Below, piece after piece: positions 12,770 to 24,360 of a stretch of DNA of 64,000 nt. Under the pieces are notes generated by a model that ran no database searches, was not told the DNA's origin, and worked only from the letters and a program-made list of their open reading frames with translations. How positions within the stretch are numbered: position 1 is the first letter of the stretch; every line of letters begins with the position of its first letter. The position numbers and the translations under genes are program-made. This DNA is from Straminergon stramineum (lineage: Eukaryota > Streptophyta > Bryopsida > Hypnales > Calliergonaceae). Location of the stretch: the NCBI GenBank assembly GCA_963920665.1, contig OY987268.1:23314501-23378500 (forward strand), in the 5' to 3' direction.

Positions 12770-15700
12770 ATGCGCACCATGCTGCGAGCGCCTTGCACCG
12801 CCTTCACCTCGCTCCTCGCTCCCCGATACACCCCCGATTGCCCCCTCACCTCCTCCACGTCCAGTCTGTTCTCGCCTCAAGTGCCTGGGGTTTCCAAGGG
12901 TTTTCCACTCCTGCAATTGCGTCCCGGCGCTGCCATTCCTCGCTCCTCCTTTGCAGCCATGGCGTTCCACAAAATCAAAGTCGACAATCCGATCGTGGAG
13001 ATGGACGGTAGGATGATCGTGCGGTTTGAGGAGGGGATTTGGATTGGGAGGAGAATTGAGGTTATTGCTCTTATAGGGAATTGGTACTCGGAAATTCAAT
13101 AAGAATGGAATTAATTACAGCAAGTCTGTTTGTGTGTTTTAAAGTTGGGAACTGATATCGTGGAAATAGACGGTGTGATTTCGTGCGGTGCAATTCGGGA
13201 ATTGAGAGTGTTCGCTTGGGACGAGGAGCGAATTTTGTTGTTCTTGAGCTCCGTTAATAGGGAATCGGTAATGGTATTTGCAATCCGAAATCCAGAGAAT
13301 TTCAGCTCGTATGTCTCAATCTTCAAAGTCTAAAATCCTATCTTGAGTTTTGATTCATGAATTTAGAGTGATTGTTTGGGGACGATGAGCGAATTTGTTG
13401 TTCTTGAGACCGATATGTACGGGGATGGGTATTTTCAGTACAAAAAGAAAGGGATCGCAGCTAGTATATGTAAATTTCTTGATTGTATCGTAGTAGCGTG
13501 GATTCCTTACGCAGATGGAGAAGTTGTACAAACCGTTTTTGACTTTGTATTTGTATTTCCAATCCATGGAGCCACATCTGGTCTACATAGGGTTTGGGGA
13601 CTGCATCGTCGTAATGTGGACAGTTTTTTTGCTCGTGTATCCTGCACAGATGGAACAATGTTGGAATCCGTGGAATGATGGCCGTCAGTTCGAGTTGTGT
13701 GACTGGATTTATCTATCTTGAATTTAGTTGTGCGCCAGATTATCGAAAGCAGCTTCTGTTTTTGTGTATCTTCTTTGTCCATGTGGTTTGTTACATCTGG
13801 AAACACCAAGGTTCTTGAACTATTTAACATCGTCTGATTGGTCTGTCATGTCCATCCGTCTCTGTTTGTTTGGTATGGAGTTTCATTGCACCAGTGTTGA
13901 GCCCAATTCTAATTTCAAGATCTGTGATTCAGTTCGACGCTCTCTCGACTTTGGATTTCTATTGCTCGAGGAGTTTTCCTCCTACTTTTTTGTGTTGTAA
14001 GGGATCTCCAAGACTTGTGCTATTGACTGGAGTCTGTGCATGTCCTGATCTGTGTGCTGACCACAGGTGATGAAATGACAAGGGTTATTTGGAAAATGAT
14101 CAAAGATAAGGTGAGTTTGTACGTACCTCCTTTTTTCCCAATCTGCTTGCTGTGAGAAACCTGCATGGTTGAGAGCTGGCCATGACCCATCTTGATCCCT
14201 ATTTCCAGTGTGCGTGACGTGCAATAGTGGAACTTTCTTTATAGTAAGTAGTTGTGTAACCTTGATTTTGAGGTTCTCTTTTGTTGATTCCTGACCCATG
14301 TTTGGCCTTTGTTTTAAGAGCGACGATTCAATTAGGGTTTAGGGTTTTGATCCCAATCGTTGGAAGCGGATAGTGCAGTTTTGAGGAGCGCGTTGTCTGA
14401 CATGTTGTGATCGGAATCTGTTTCAGCTGATCTTTCCATTTCTGGACGTGGATTTGAAATACTACGACCTGGGAATTCTCAACCGAGACGCCACTAATGA
14501 CAAGGTGACGCTTGAGAGTGCCGCAGCTACGCTCAAGTATGAACCCTCCAATTCCTGAATTTTCCTTTCAATGAGATGTTCTCTTCCATCGAGATGCTTG
14601 TGTAGCTTTTTTGCTTTGTTCCTTGATGTCAGTCCCCTCCTCTCTGCTTGATAATAGGCGAGCCATTCCACAATCAGGGAAAAATAGAATGGAATGATTG
14701 ACCTCCATCGAGTTCGTATTTCTAATTTGTTCTGCCCTTCTGATGCAGATACAATGTCGCTATCAAGTGTGCAACCATCACTCCTGGTTCGTTTCGTACC
14801 TGGGATTTGTTCAGATAGATAAACCTTGCACGATATTGTAATATCTTCGTACTCGTGTAAAATTTTCGGTTAGGAAATGCTATCGTTGGTATGCAGCCCG
14901 TCTAACCGCTGCCTTAATTAAGGTTAACCTTGCACATAAAACTTATTCCGCCATAATGCTTCCATAGGATATAATTTCAACCCTGGCAGCTTTGGTTGCT
15001 ACTTTTCTGTCCACAAATGAACGTGTTTTTGTCGCCTACAGATGAAGGTCGTGTGAAGGAATTTGGACTTAAGCAGATGTGGAAGAGTCCAAATGGGACC
15101 ATCAGAAACGTTCTCAACGGTACTGCTTGTCTCTGTTTGGCGAGCTAAAATGCATGCTTCTGTGACGTTTGCATTTGGGTTTCCTCTCCTAACCATGAGA
15201 AAACAATTGCACAGTCTGATCTTTGGTTTGAGATCTTTTGTGGTTGTTCACATTAATCTATGGAAGTGAAGTTCGAGTGTGGACGATCCCGCTCAAGTGA
15301 ATCCAAGTAGGGGATATGAGGACACCATTGATAAGTACGAGTAGCGTCTCATTTGATGTTGGAGTTCTTTATCGTGACTGTCTTGAAGTGTTGCTTTTCA
15401 ACTGGCAGGGACTGTGTTTCGTGAGCCGATTTTGTGCAAGAACGTTCCCCGCCTTGTCCCTGGTATGCACCGAGCCCTTGTGGTCCTCTTTCTGGTTCGT
15501 TCTTGGAGACTGGTGGGTTTGCTACTTGTGGTGAGAGGTGTTTGTATCTGCCGGAGCCCTTATAGAAGATAGTGTGCAGGCTGGACCAAGCCCATTTGCA
15601 TCGGCAGGCATGCCTATGGCGACCAGTACATGGCCACCGACGCTGTGTTCAAAGGGCCTGGCAAGCTGAAGATGGTTTTTGGTAACCCTCTGGCTCTCTC

Positions 15701-18199
15701 TTTCTGTTCGTTCGTCCTTGTTCCCATTTTGCTGTCAATTCCAGCTGGGCATTCGAGTTTCGATGCTTCCTCTATTTTGCATTGAATCATTTCCAGCTCT
15801 TCTGTGTTTTGAAGGTTTCGATTCGAGTGGTCTGCAGTTCTCGGTGCATTGATGGTGATGAAGATTCTACTGTTGACCCTGTATTCGTGAAGTATGTTGA
15901 TTTCGAAACTCTTGATTTGTTTTTGAGTTTGCAGAACCCGACAATGGTGGAGAGATTGTGGACTTGGATGTGTACCACTACGACGGTGCTGGTGGAGTTG
16001 CCCTTTCTATGTATAACACCGACGAGGTGTGTTTTCTGCTTGGGATCTCTGTTTTGAAATTTGAAGTGTTCGATAATTGGAGTTGACCTCAACCTATTTC
16101 CTGATGTCTGGCAAAGCTGATGTTGCCGTCCGCCTTTCCTTCGTTTTCCTTGAGCGATCTGATGTGTGTGGTCGTGTGCAGTCTATCCGGGGATTTGCAA
16201 AGGCTTCTTTCACTATGGCATTGAAGAAGAAATGGCCCCTCTACTTGAGCACCAAGAACACGATTTTGAAGCACTATGATGGCAGGTAATGGGTTCATTT
16301 TCGGTGGTGGTGCGTTTGTCTGATGAAGCAGTGTTTGAGGTGCTGTTTGGATAGGAAAGTGAGTTATTCCAACCGTCTGTTGGTGCGCCAGTTTCCATAT
16401 CCACTGGTGCGATATTATTCGGATAGTCTTTGCGGAATCTAACCTTGCTATCACGTTGACCAATTTCTGGACCGTGTTGAATTGTGATATGCTCGTCCAC
16501 ATCGTGAGCTTATTAGCCTGTTGCGCCTTTGGTTCAGGTTCAAGGATATCTTTCTGGAAGTCTACCAGAATGAGGGATGGGAGGCGAAGTTCAAAGACGC
16601 TGGAATCTGGTACTTGTCTACCGCCTTGAGCTCTTTCTTGTATGCAGCGGTTCCTTGCCCTCCTGCTGTTGGATTCTGATCCGCCTCAGGGTTCTTTGGA
16701 TCTCGACTTGCTGGTATAAGTGTTGTGAATTCGTCCTTCGTGATCCTGAGTTGAGTCCCTTGCTTATCACAGGTATGAGCACCGCCTCATCGACGACATG
16801 GTGGCATATTGCCTCAAGAGTGCGGGTGAATACGTCTGGGCCTGTAAGAACTACGATGGAGATGTCCAAAGTGACATGCTTGCTCAAGGTATTTTTGTCC
16901 GCCCCCCCTTTTTCTTTTTTCACAGGACTCCAATGTCTTTCGCTTCCTGATGTTCCTTGATCCCCCTTGTTTTTTGGAGTCTTCTTTTGGTGTCACCAAG
17001 AGACGGTTTGGTATGTTTCATTTTTTCAGTTCCGAAGATCTCAAACCCCAATCGTCTCGTTTCTTTTTGTTTGCAGGTTTCGGATCGCTTGGCCTCATGA
17101 CTTCTGTGCTGGTATGACTTGCGTGGCTGCTTGAACCGTGTGCTGGTTTTTTTACGTCTGGAAATATATCGAAGGCTTTCAACTGTGCACTGTCTGCGTG
17201 TCCACCGTGCCTTTGTAGCTCTTTCGATGATTTTATCCTATTTGGGTTTCACTGTGGGTCGTCGATGGTCATGACCACGCAGATTTTGTCCTTGTCGTCG
17301 TGCCACCCCACTCCGAGCTTGCGATCCCTTAGCGTGCATCACTTGCTGTGATTTGTGTTCAGATTTGTCCCGATGGCAAAACTATTGAAGCCGAAGCTGC
17401 TCATGGGACTGTGACCAGGCACTTCCGAGTGTACCAGAAGGGTGGTGAAACCAGCACCAACAGTATTGCTTCTATTTTTGCTTGGGGTCGTGGCCTAAGC
17501 CACAGGTATGCTTTTTGACTTGCATATCGTAGCCTGTGAGGTGCATATTGGTCGTCGCCATGGTCATTCTATCTGAGTTCAAGCAGGCTTGGTCTCTGAG
17601 ACTTCCATGGAATTCTGTTCCATATGATGATCATAGCATTTCCTGCTACTGTACGGAAATGGATTGCATATCTCCTCGGCGTGGTCGGTATTTGTTCAGA
17701 TGCTTGGATGCGAATCTTGATCGTGCCCATTCCACGGGCTTCTAAGTGTTCGCATGTTTTCTTCAGAGGTTTGTTGGATGGCAATGCGAAGCTTCAAGAG
17801 TTTGCTGAGAAGCTGGAGGCCGCTTGTATTGATGTTGTGGAGGGTGGAACGATGACCAAAGATCTTGCTCTTTTGAGCCATGGTCCCAAGTAAGTTCTGC
17901 AAGGAAGTTATGACGAGATGACGAGAGAGCCCAGCGTAGGAAATATGGGGAGTCGATAGAAAGTCTCCTCCATGCCCTCTGCCGCTCGGCTCCATTAAAT
18001 CGATATTTTTCTTACTTTGAGCGGAGTGCTGGTCTCCGTCATGCGTTTGGTTTAATTGAGTTGTTTGCAAGTTTGTGACTGTTTTGCACTTCACTGCAGG
18101 GTCAGCAGAGAGGATTATGTCAACACTGAAGAGTTCATCGACGCTGTTGCGAAGGAGCTGCAATCCAAGTTGTCACCAACATCAAAATCAAAGTTGTAA
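12770..18199 (+). CDS. NADP-dependent isocitrate dehydrogenase with N-terminal extension and C-terminal SKL
   Basis: Converts isocitrate plus NADP+ to 2-oxoglutarate, CO2 and NADPH. Fifteen GT-AG exons: 12770-13007, 14067-14110, 14427-14536, 14749-14786, 15042-15119, 15409-15462, 15580-15681, 15935-16026, 16182-16285, 16538-16609, 16773-16888, 17077-17111, 17363-17505, 17767-17889, 18100-18199. They total 1449 nt, or 482 residues, with phase kept at every junction. The core matches eukaryotic [17 protein letters not shown] with substrate Arg197; [12 protein letters not shown] with metal-ligand Asp318; NYDGDVQSD with Asp341 and Asp345; GFGSLGLM; and the NADP-site stretch [17 protein letters not shown]. 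From Met64 (12959, context gccATGg) the protein is 419 residues and begins [17 protein letters not shown], like cytosolic plant enzymes. The first 63 residues are rich in Arg, Ser and Pro, poor in acid, and organelle-signal-like. The last three residues are SKL, a canonical PTS1. An upstream in-frame ATG (12599) and Met4 (12779) are alternative starts. Gene identity is very secure; localisation is inference. Confidence 0.95.
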
Positions 18200-19689
18200 T
18201 AATTTTTCTTCCCAACTGTTTTTAACTGATAGGACAGTGCCTGTCCTGTTTTTTTAAATTATTTATATATGTTTAGTTGGGAATCGTGGAATCACAAGAA
18301 TGGATTTGATGTTATTCTTTTTGTCCTTGTCACCTGTGGTTGGCCTTGCAGTGCAAAATACATTTAGTAAACCCTTTTTCTTTTGAGCTCTGCTTGATAG
18401 ACCTGGTTAGCAATTAGAGCCTATTTATTGCTGATCAACATTGTATTCTTAATATTTGCTGTGAAGAGTCAAAATGGTTTGTGAAGATTTTAACACAAGG
18501 ATCGTCCTGGAGTTGTAAAACCTTTCCTTGTAAGGACTATTTCATTAGTGTAATAATAAGGTTGTGCTAGGCTGGCATGTGTATAGATATCAAGGTTTGC
18601 ACATGCCATGGGTGTTCCACTGTCTTTCTTTCTAATATCATCATGTGGATCATGCAGAGATGCATAAATAAGACCCATATGTATCAAATGATATGTATTG
18701 TTATTCAACTCCAAGTTTTATATTGCAGCAGGCTCTGGAAGCTTGTGTAGATTCTTGAACTCATCATGTTGGCCTTGCAACATTATATACCCTGTAAGTG
18801 CAGCCTGAGGGGTGGACAATGGGCTGGCATCATGCCCACACTGAGTACAATGAGTTCATCCAAGTAATAAATCCTGGGTTGTTTCATGTACAGTTTCTTT
18901 TGGGTTGTCAGAGGTGGAATTGTGCATAGACCAGTTCTTGGCTTCTTCTTTCCTTGCAATTGTCGTACTTCTGGCAGTGAATCCTGACTTTCCAATCCAA
19001 GTCTCCACAGAAGTTGCTTCAATAGTCAGTCTGCCGTAACTTGTGGAATTTATGATATAGGGCACACAACCCACTGCAATCTGGCTCCTGTGTCAGCATC
19101 GCAGTCCTGTGCCATGACCCTTCTGTCTAGAGCTCATCATGACGTTTTCAGATAGTCTTTTGGACAGCCAAGGGCCCAAGAGAACCTTGCATCAACAATG
19201 TCAACCCATTCCATTATCAGAACTGGGCAAGCAAGCAGCCAAGACGACAAGTTGAGCAGGGAGGCAAGAACCTGCAGCTTGTGCACGAGCACTCATTGAC
19301 AACCAAAGACTCTTTCCATAACTTCCACTCTAGCATGAGAACCAAGATCTCCTGTTTGGTAGCTAGCTGCAATGTGCAGAGTGTTTGGCCTGCTTTAGTT
19401 TTGTTGCTATGTGATATTTGTCTTAACCCTTGGTATTTGAATGCTTAGTGATTATGATTATGCACTAAGTTAGTTCATGCCATGATCATGGACCTCTGCT
19501 GATTAACATAAGCAAGATAAAGTTGTTCTCCTCAATTGGGGGAGTTGCATTAGCTCCCCACAACATTCTTGCAAGTTTGCTGAAAAGAAATTCAGCTAAA
19601 AATGGATGTAGTGACCAGGTTCATTGATGAAATTTAGATTTTGAATTTTTTTGGCCATTTCCCTTGATGTCAAGTAATAAGCTGAATCC
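18200..19689. other. 3' flank of the isocitrate dehydrogenase gene, no further gene seen
   Basis: The first few hundred bases after the TAA stop are presumably 3' UTR; a second TAA follows directly. The rest has fairly balanced composition compared with the repeat desert, but holds no frame or motif I recognise. There is no clear transposon boundary. Confidence 0.45.
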
Positions 19690-19919
19690 ATAAATGAAAC
19701 AACGTGGTGGACGCTTTCTGTCCAATGAATGACAAGGAATTTTCCTGTGTACGATAGAAGTGCAACTATTCATCTTCAGAATTAGGGGTGGAAAGGGGAG
19801 ATTTTTTATAGTAATTTGACTTCCAATGAGTATTTTTGAATTTTTTTTTAATTAGATGATGTCACATGGTTCCAAAAGGGTTAATTTCCACCATCACCAA
19901 CCCAGTGTTTAAGGGTGAA
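19690..19919 (-). mobile_element. TTAA-type MITE, family B copy 3 (degenerate ends)
   Basis: Reverse-oriented copy of the family B core: 'gatgatgtcacatggttcc', 'ccaatgagtattttt' and 'gaagtgcaactattcatctt' are the complement of words in the + oriented copies. The right border reads AAGGGTGAA where TTAA is expected (one substitution). The left border is approximate. Confidence 0.65.
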
Positions 19920-20760
19920 GGGTACCTTTCTCCAAGAGCAACTTTTAGGATACATTGCTTACAATTTTAGAGTTAGCAAGCATGTTGCAATTCTACCTTA
20001 GAGCTCTTAATGATTTAATTTTTCTTTCCATCATCTACCCACTTCTTACAAGTATACAAAAAATGAAAATCAAGTTAATTTCTAAATTTTTTCCCTCAAA
20101 CTCTCAATTCAAATTGTCTAACATTTTTTTTTATTCAAAATTTCTAGTGCAAAATTTTTTTAATTAATATCATCCCACATCTTTAAACCTAAGTAGATAA
20201 GATGCTGAAAATTTATAGGTTCACTTTAAACTCTAATACAATATCTTGTGATGTCGAATTTTTTTAAATTTCTTCTACAAATTTTCATATCAATTTAGTG
20301 AAAAATCCCTATCATTATACTTATTGCAAGAAACATTAGTTTTTATTTTTATTTCCATCTTTTCTTCTTGCACAAGAAATGGCAACTATAGACTAATTAT
20401 TGATAAAACATGGTCATAGAATTTTTTAGTTTAAATGGGAATTCTCAACAACTGGATGAAAAATGTTATGAAATGTCTCATAAAATTTATCTTGGGTTTT
20501 CTAATACTGAACAATTTGTATCACATTCTACTCAAAACTTTTCGTATGTACTCAGAAGTGGTTTAGGCACTGACACACACACACACACATTGAACTTTTT
20601 CATAGCATGCTCCATGCAGAAAGCACTAAACCAGTGATCAAACAGAAATCCAACCACAAGTTTTATGAACCAATGAAAGCTTGAGCATGATTCCCAATTA
20701 CTAGCTTTTGCCATTCCTTTCAAGCTAAAAATTCCACTCAAAACATCATCTCAATTCCAA
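19920..20760. other. Intergenic DNA with a short CA microsatellite
   Basis: No gene seen. An (AC)8 tract lies at 20573-20589. The remainder is A+T-rich unique or highly diverged sequence. Confidence 0.5.
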
Positions 20761-21004
20761 CTAGTGTGCCCTGTGCCATTGCCACAGGATAATAAAATAA
20801 AAGTAAAAGTAATTTTTGAATTTTTGAATTTATCAAAACTTTGAAATTCAATATCTTTTATGTTGTGAGTCAAAACACCACAAAACAAAGCCCATGCAAC
20901 TCTTCTCAAAGAGAGTTTTCCAACAACACCAAGAATGTGACGGAGGATGTACAATCCTAGAGATCTCAATGTAACAAACAAAACAAACAAGCAAAGAGAC
21001 TAAC
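20761..21004 (-). repeat. Dispersed repeat, family F copy 1 (reverse)
   Basis: Reverse-orientation copy of a repeat also found at about 29430-29692, 48509-48790, 51631-51885 and 59395-59620. Landmarks on the forward copies are 'agatctc.tg.accatgtg', 'tttcgtggc', 'gaaagttattgaatttc' and 'caacaacacagggcacact'. It abuts the TTAA of the family D element directly. Class unknown; no terminal inverted repeat found. Confidence 0.6.
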
Positions 21005-21611
21005 TTAACCCCTAATTGCCCAAGGCATTAGATTCTGGTGTTTCAAAAACTTTGAAGTTAAGTAAAATTCAACCAAACTGCTATCATTAGTAGTTTGTAT
21101 TTTTGGAGAACTCTTTTTGAAGTCTAATTTTAGGATCAAAAAGCCAATCTTAAAAATGAAGGATTACAATTTCTCTATTCTTGACTTCCCATAGTGATGA
21201 GGGCTCTTGGAAATGAGCCTCAAATATACTAGATCTTGGAGGAAAAATCACATTAGAAATTCATTTTAAAAAATAGATTTTGAAAAACTGAAAATTGATT
21301 GGGGTTGTGCATGCTAGGCCCTATAACCTCGTGTTTTTTTATTGACCAACTTTTTAGAGTTGACATGCAAAAAGAGAATTGAAAATTTTTCATAGTTTTA
21401 ACACCCTCATCATCAAACATTATAATTTTTCAAATTGTAAGTGATATTGTTATGTTATCTTTTTCCTATGTGATCTCTAACATGTCTAGTTTGAATTTGT
21501 ACGGTTACAATTCAAAAGAAATTGGTACAACTTATGAAAATGTTGACTTTTTGTTCAGTTTAGAGCAAATTTCAAGAAGCTCCAAATAGGCCTTGGGCAT
21601 TTAGGGGTTAA
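21005..21611 (+). mobile_element. TTAA-flanked element, family D copy 1
   Basis: A 607-bp unit. The left end TTAACCCCTAATTGCCCAAG and the right end CTTGGGCATTTAGGGGTTAA are inverted matches over about 20 bp with one mismatch. Family A copies carry TIRs with the same first eight bases (CCCCTAA...), so the families share terminal architecture. No coding capacity. Confidence 0.85.
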
Positions 21612-21937
21612 GGTATGGATGTCCTTCTTTATCATTAGAGCTTATTGAAACTTTGAAAGAATGCCATGTTTGATCCTTGGAAATCATACTTCATTTAGAT
21701 TGGCATTTTCGATTAGTGTATTTGACAATAAGTTGGCTTTTGTCAATCATAAGTTGAATTTTGTGAAAATATACATTGAATATATCATCTCTTTATTTCT
21801 TGCATAATTCTTAATCATAGAAATTATAAATTTTCAAAATACCTAATCTAAGTAAACTCAAAATTCATTGTAGTCTCTCATGTTCAAAATGCATACACAT
21901 TAGGCAAGAATCTATAGGGGTCAACTTTGCAACGAGG

Positions 21938-22167
21938 TTAACCTTTAAAGGACAGACTAATGACTATGAAAATCAACCCTTTTGGAACCGTGTGACATCA
22001 TCTACATTAAAAATATAAAAAATACTCATTGGAGGTCAAAGTATTCTAGAAGATCTCCCCTTTCCGCACAAAATTCGAAGGATGAGTAGTTGCAATTTTG
22101 TCCTATATACAGAGATTCTTTATCATTCATCAAACACAGAATGTCCGCTTCGACATTTAAGGGTTAA
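21938..22167 (+). mobile_element. TTAA-flanked MITE, family B copy 2
   Basis: A 230-bp unit from TTAACCTTTAAAGGAC to ATTTAAGGGTTAA, with a core collinear with 12255-12498 ('gtgtgacatcatctac', 'tactcattggaggtcaaa', 'gtagttgcaattttgtccta'). Confidence 0.8.
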
Positions 22168-24137
22168 GATTAGGTACAAATAAGATAAGTAAGCTTAAAT
22201 ACCCGTTTAAAACCAACAAACTAAGAAAACTTTACTTACACTGCTCACTCCTCTGCACCAAAATCGTACATTTAGGGACATCAAATATAACAACAATAGT
22301 CCTACCATATTATAAAGTGTCCATCAGTTTTGGACACACATACTCATTCCGATACTTTACAGATTTATTTTCCACGATCCGATTTGCACCTTACTCATTA
22401 CGATACTTTACAGATTCATTTTTTTTGATTGAATGCCATGTTTGATGCATGAAGTAGCACTTTCGCTTCCATCGGAACTGACATTCTGATGGCTTTTGAC
22501 GACAAAGTAGCATTTGGTAGTTGGCAAAATGCGCAAAAAGCTGTAGAACAGCCACTAATCATGTCTGCTGCTTGTGGGCGCGATCGTGGGAAGTGTACGC
22601 TAAAATATGTTGCAAGGGGACAGCCCGCACTTCCCCTCTAACGTAGTGCATATTTTGTCATGGGAACCGGCAGCTTTTGCAGGCTCTTTCAGGCTCCTGG
22701 CGGGTGGGGTCGGGTTTTTTCCTTCATTTTGTATGGATCTCCTGCACAACACTTCTGAACATCATGAAGTAATAACCAGAATTTTCTTCAACAATTTGAA
22801 GAAAGAAAAACATGGGGAGTGAGTGGGCGAGTGGTGGATTACAACTTTTTAGTTTGGGACTCTTGCAACTTTGGAAAGCATAGGGACACCCAAATTAAAA
22901 TTGACACTTTTGTTGTTGATGGTATTGAGCCTATCGTTTTAGATAGGTTGGTTTTGATTCTCAAGTAGGAGTTTAACTAAGTGGGTGAAGTTTTTGACTT
23001 TAGTTTGAACTTTTTACATTAAAGATAAACTACATGTGAAAAGGAAAAAGTAAGCAGCAACCCACTTCAAGACATGTGCATCTTTTAGCTTATTTTCCTT
23101 TTTTAAGAGTTGTAGATGAACCACTTGCAAATCAAGTAACACGTATGTACTAAAGATCCGGGGTTGACAATCCCAATGAGCAATTTGGTGTACTAAGTAC
23201 TTCCTAATTTGCATGGGGCTCCCATTCTTCTAAAGCTATGGACCGCAACTTTTATGGACATGGTCAATTGGTCATTGTACATATTGTGATCCTTTTGCTT
23301 TATTATACTTGTAAGACTATTACATGTGCTTGTTGGCAATTGAAAGAAGAGTCTAATGCTTTGATGAATGTGCAATTTGTGTACCACATGGTTGAATGTT
23401 TTCTTAGAAGGGTGATTATATCCATGATCATTTGAATATGCATTTTTGAGCTTGGTTCCTAAATTGGCTTGACTATTGTTAGATCTTGTTGGCAATTGAA
23501 AGAAGACATGAGATTGTTTGGCCCCCACTATTTCATTTGTAAAACACAATTCTTTTAGCATGTTTTTGGACATTATATGAATAAACTATTATTTTCTTAA
23601 GTGTTTTTATAGACATGGCCAAAATTGACACTTGATTTGTATGTTCAAAGAATGTAAATTTGAGATAAGGGTCTAGATGGGTTGATTTTTGCAACATGGT
23701 TGGAATCAAGTGTACTTACCTTAGATGTTCTAAATCTCCAATTTTTTGAATGTAGAGGTCATATGTATTTCTCTAATCAAAAAATATGTTTCCTTTAAGA
23801 TTTTTTGGTGACTCTTTTGGATACATAGCAATTTTAGATGTCTATGCTTTATTGTTCTCGAGGATCACAATTTTTTCACTCCTAGAGATTTAAGATTTGA
23901 AAGAAAGCAGACAAAAAATTGATTGCAGAAAGGTGTAGTGTACTATCATTTTTTGCAACATAGTTGCATTGTGGGATTTTATTAGACTTGCTCTACCATG
24001 TATTCACATACAAGTTAAGTGCAAGATCTTTTAGTTAAATTGTACAATAAATTATATTTTTGTTTTTATGGCTCAAAATAGTAGAAATGGCAGTTTGGGA
24101 TTTTTTTAAATACCTTGGGACTTTGGGAGTAAATAAT
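22168..24137. other. A+T-rich intergenic DNA with old repeat remnants
   Basis: No gene seen. At 22347-22420 a word of about 22 bp ('cgatactttacagatt.attt') is directly repeated. The phrase 'cttgttggcaattgaaagaaga' occurs twice (about 23330 and 23487). From about 23880 to 24137 the sequence resembles a diverged 3' half of family A (ending 'ccttgggactttgggagtaaataa'). Confidence 0.45.
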
Positions 24138-24360
24138 TAAGGTAAGTACACCCAATGGTGTCCATGTACCCAATGGTGTCAGACTCTATAGAACATAATC
24201 ATTTCAAGCTATAAATGTAAGTAGACAATAGAGAGCTTATTTTTTTTACCTAAAGTGATAAGATGTCTACAATCCAACTACATTTATGTTCTAAAATGAA
24301 TTCTTGGCCTAGATAGGGAAGCCATTGGGTACATGGATGCCATTGGGTGCTCTTACCTTG
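24138..24360. mobile_element. TA-flanked MITE with about 40-bp inverted repeats
   Basis: The left arm TAAGGTAAGTACACCCAATG... and the right arm ...CATTGGGTGCTCTTACCTTG are inverted matches over about 40 bp. Within each arm the word CCCAATGG occurs twice. The interior is about 140 bp with no coding potential. Terminal TA on the left and TG (mutated TA) on the right suggest a mariner-type TA target, shared with 28605-28745 and 31075-31506. Confidence 0.75.

Noticed and set aside
12488..13099. 203-codon frame on the minus strand opposite isocitrate dehydrogenase exon 1
   Set aside because: It is the antisense shadow of a G+C-rich coding exon; the plus-strand exon is confirmed by splicing and family match.
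23193..23573. 126-codon minus-strand frame
   Set aside because: Contains an internally repeated word on the DNA level and no protein motif; composition is that of the repeat background.
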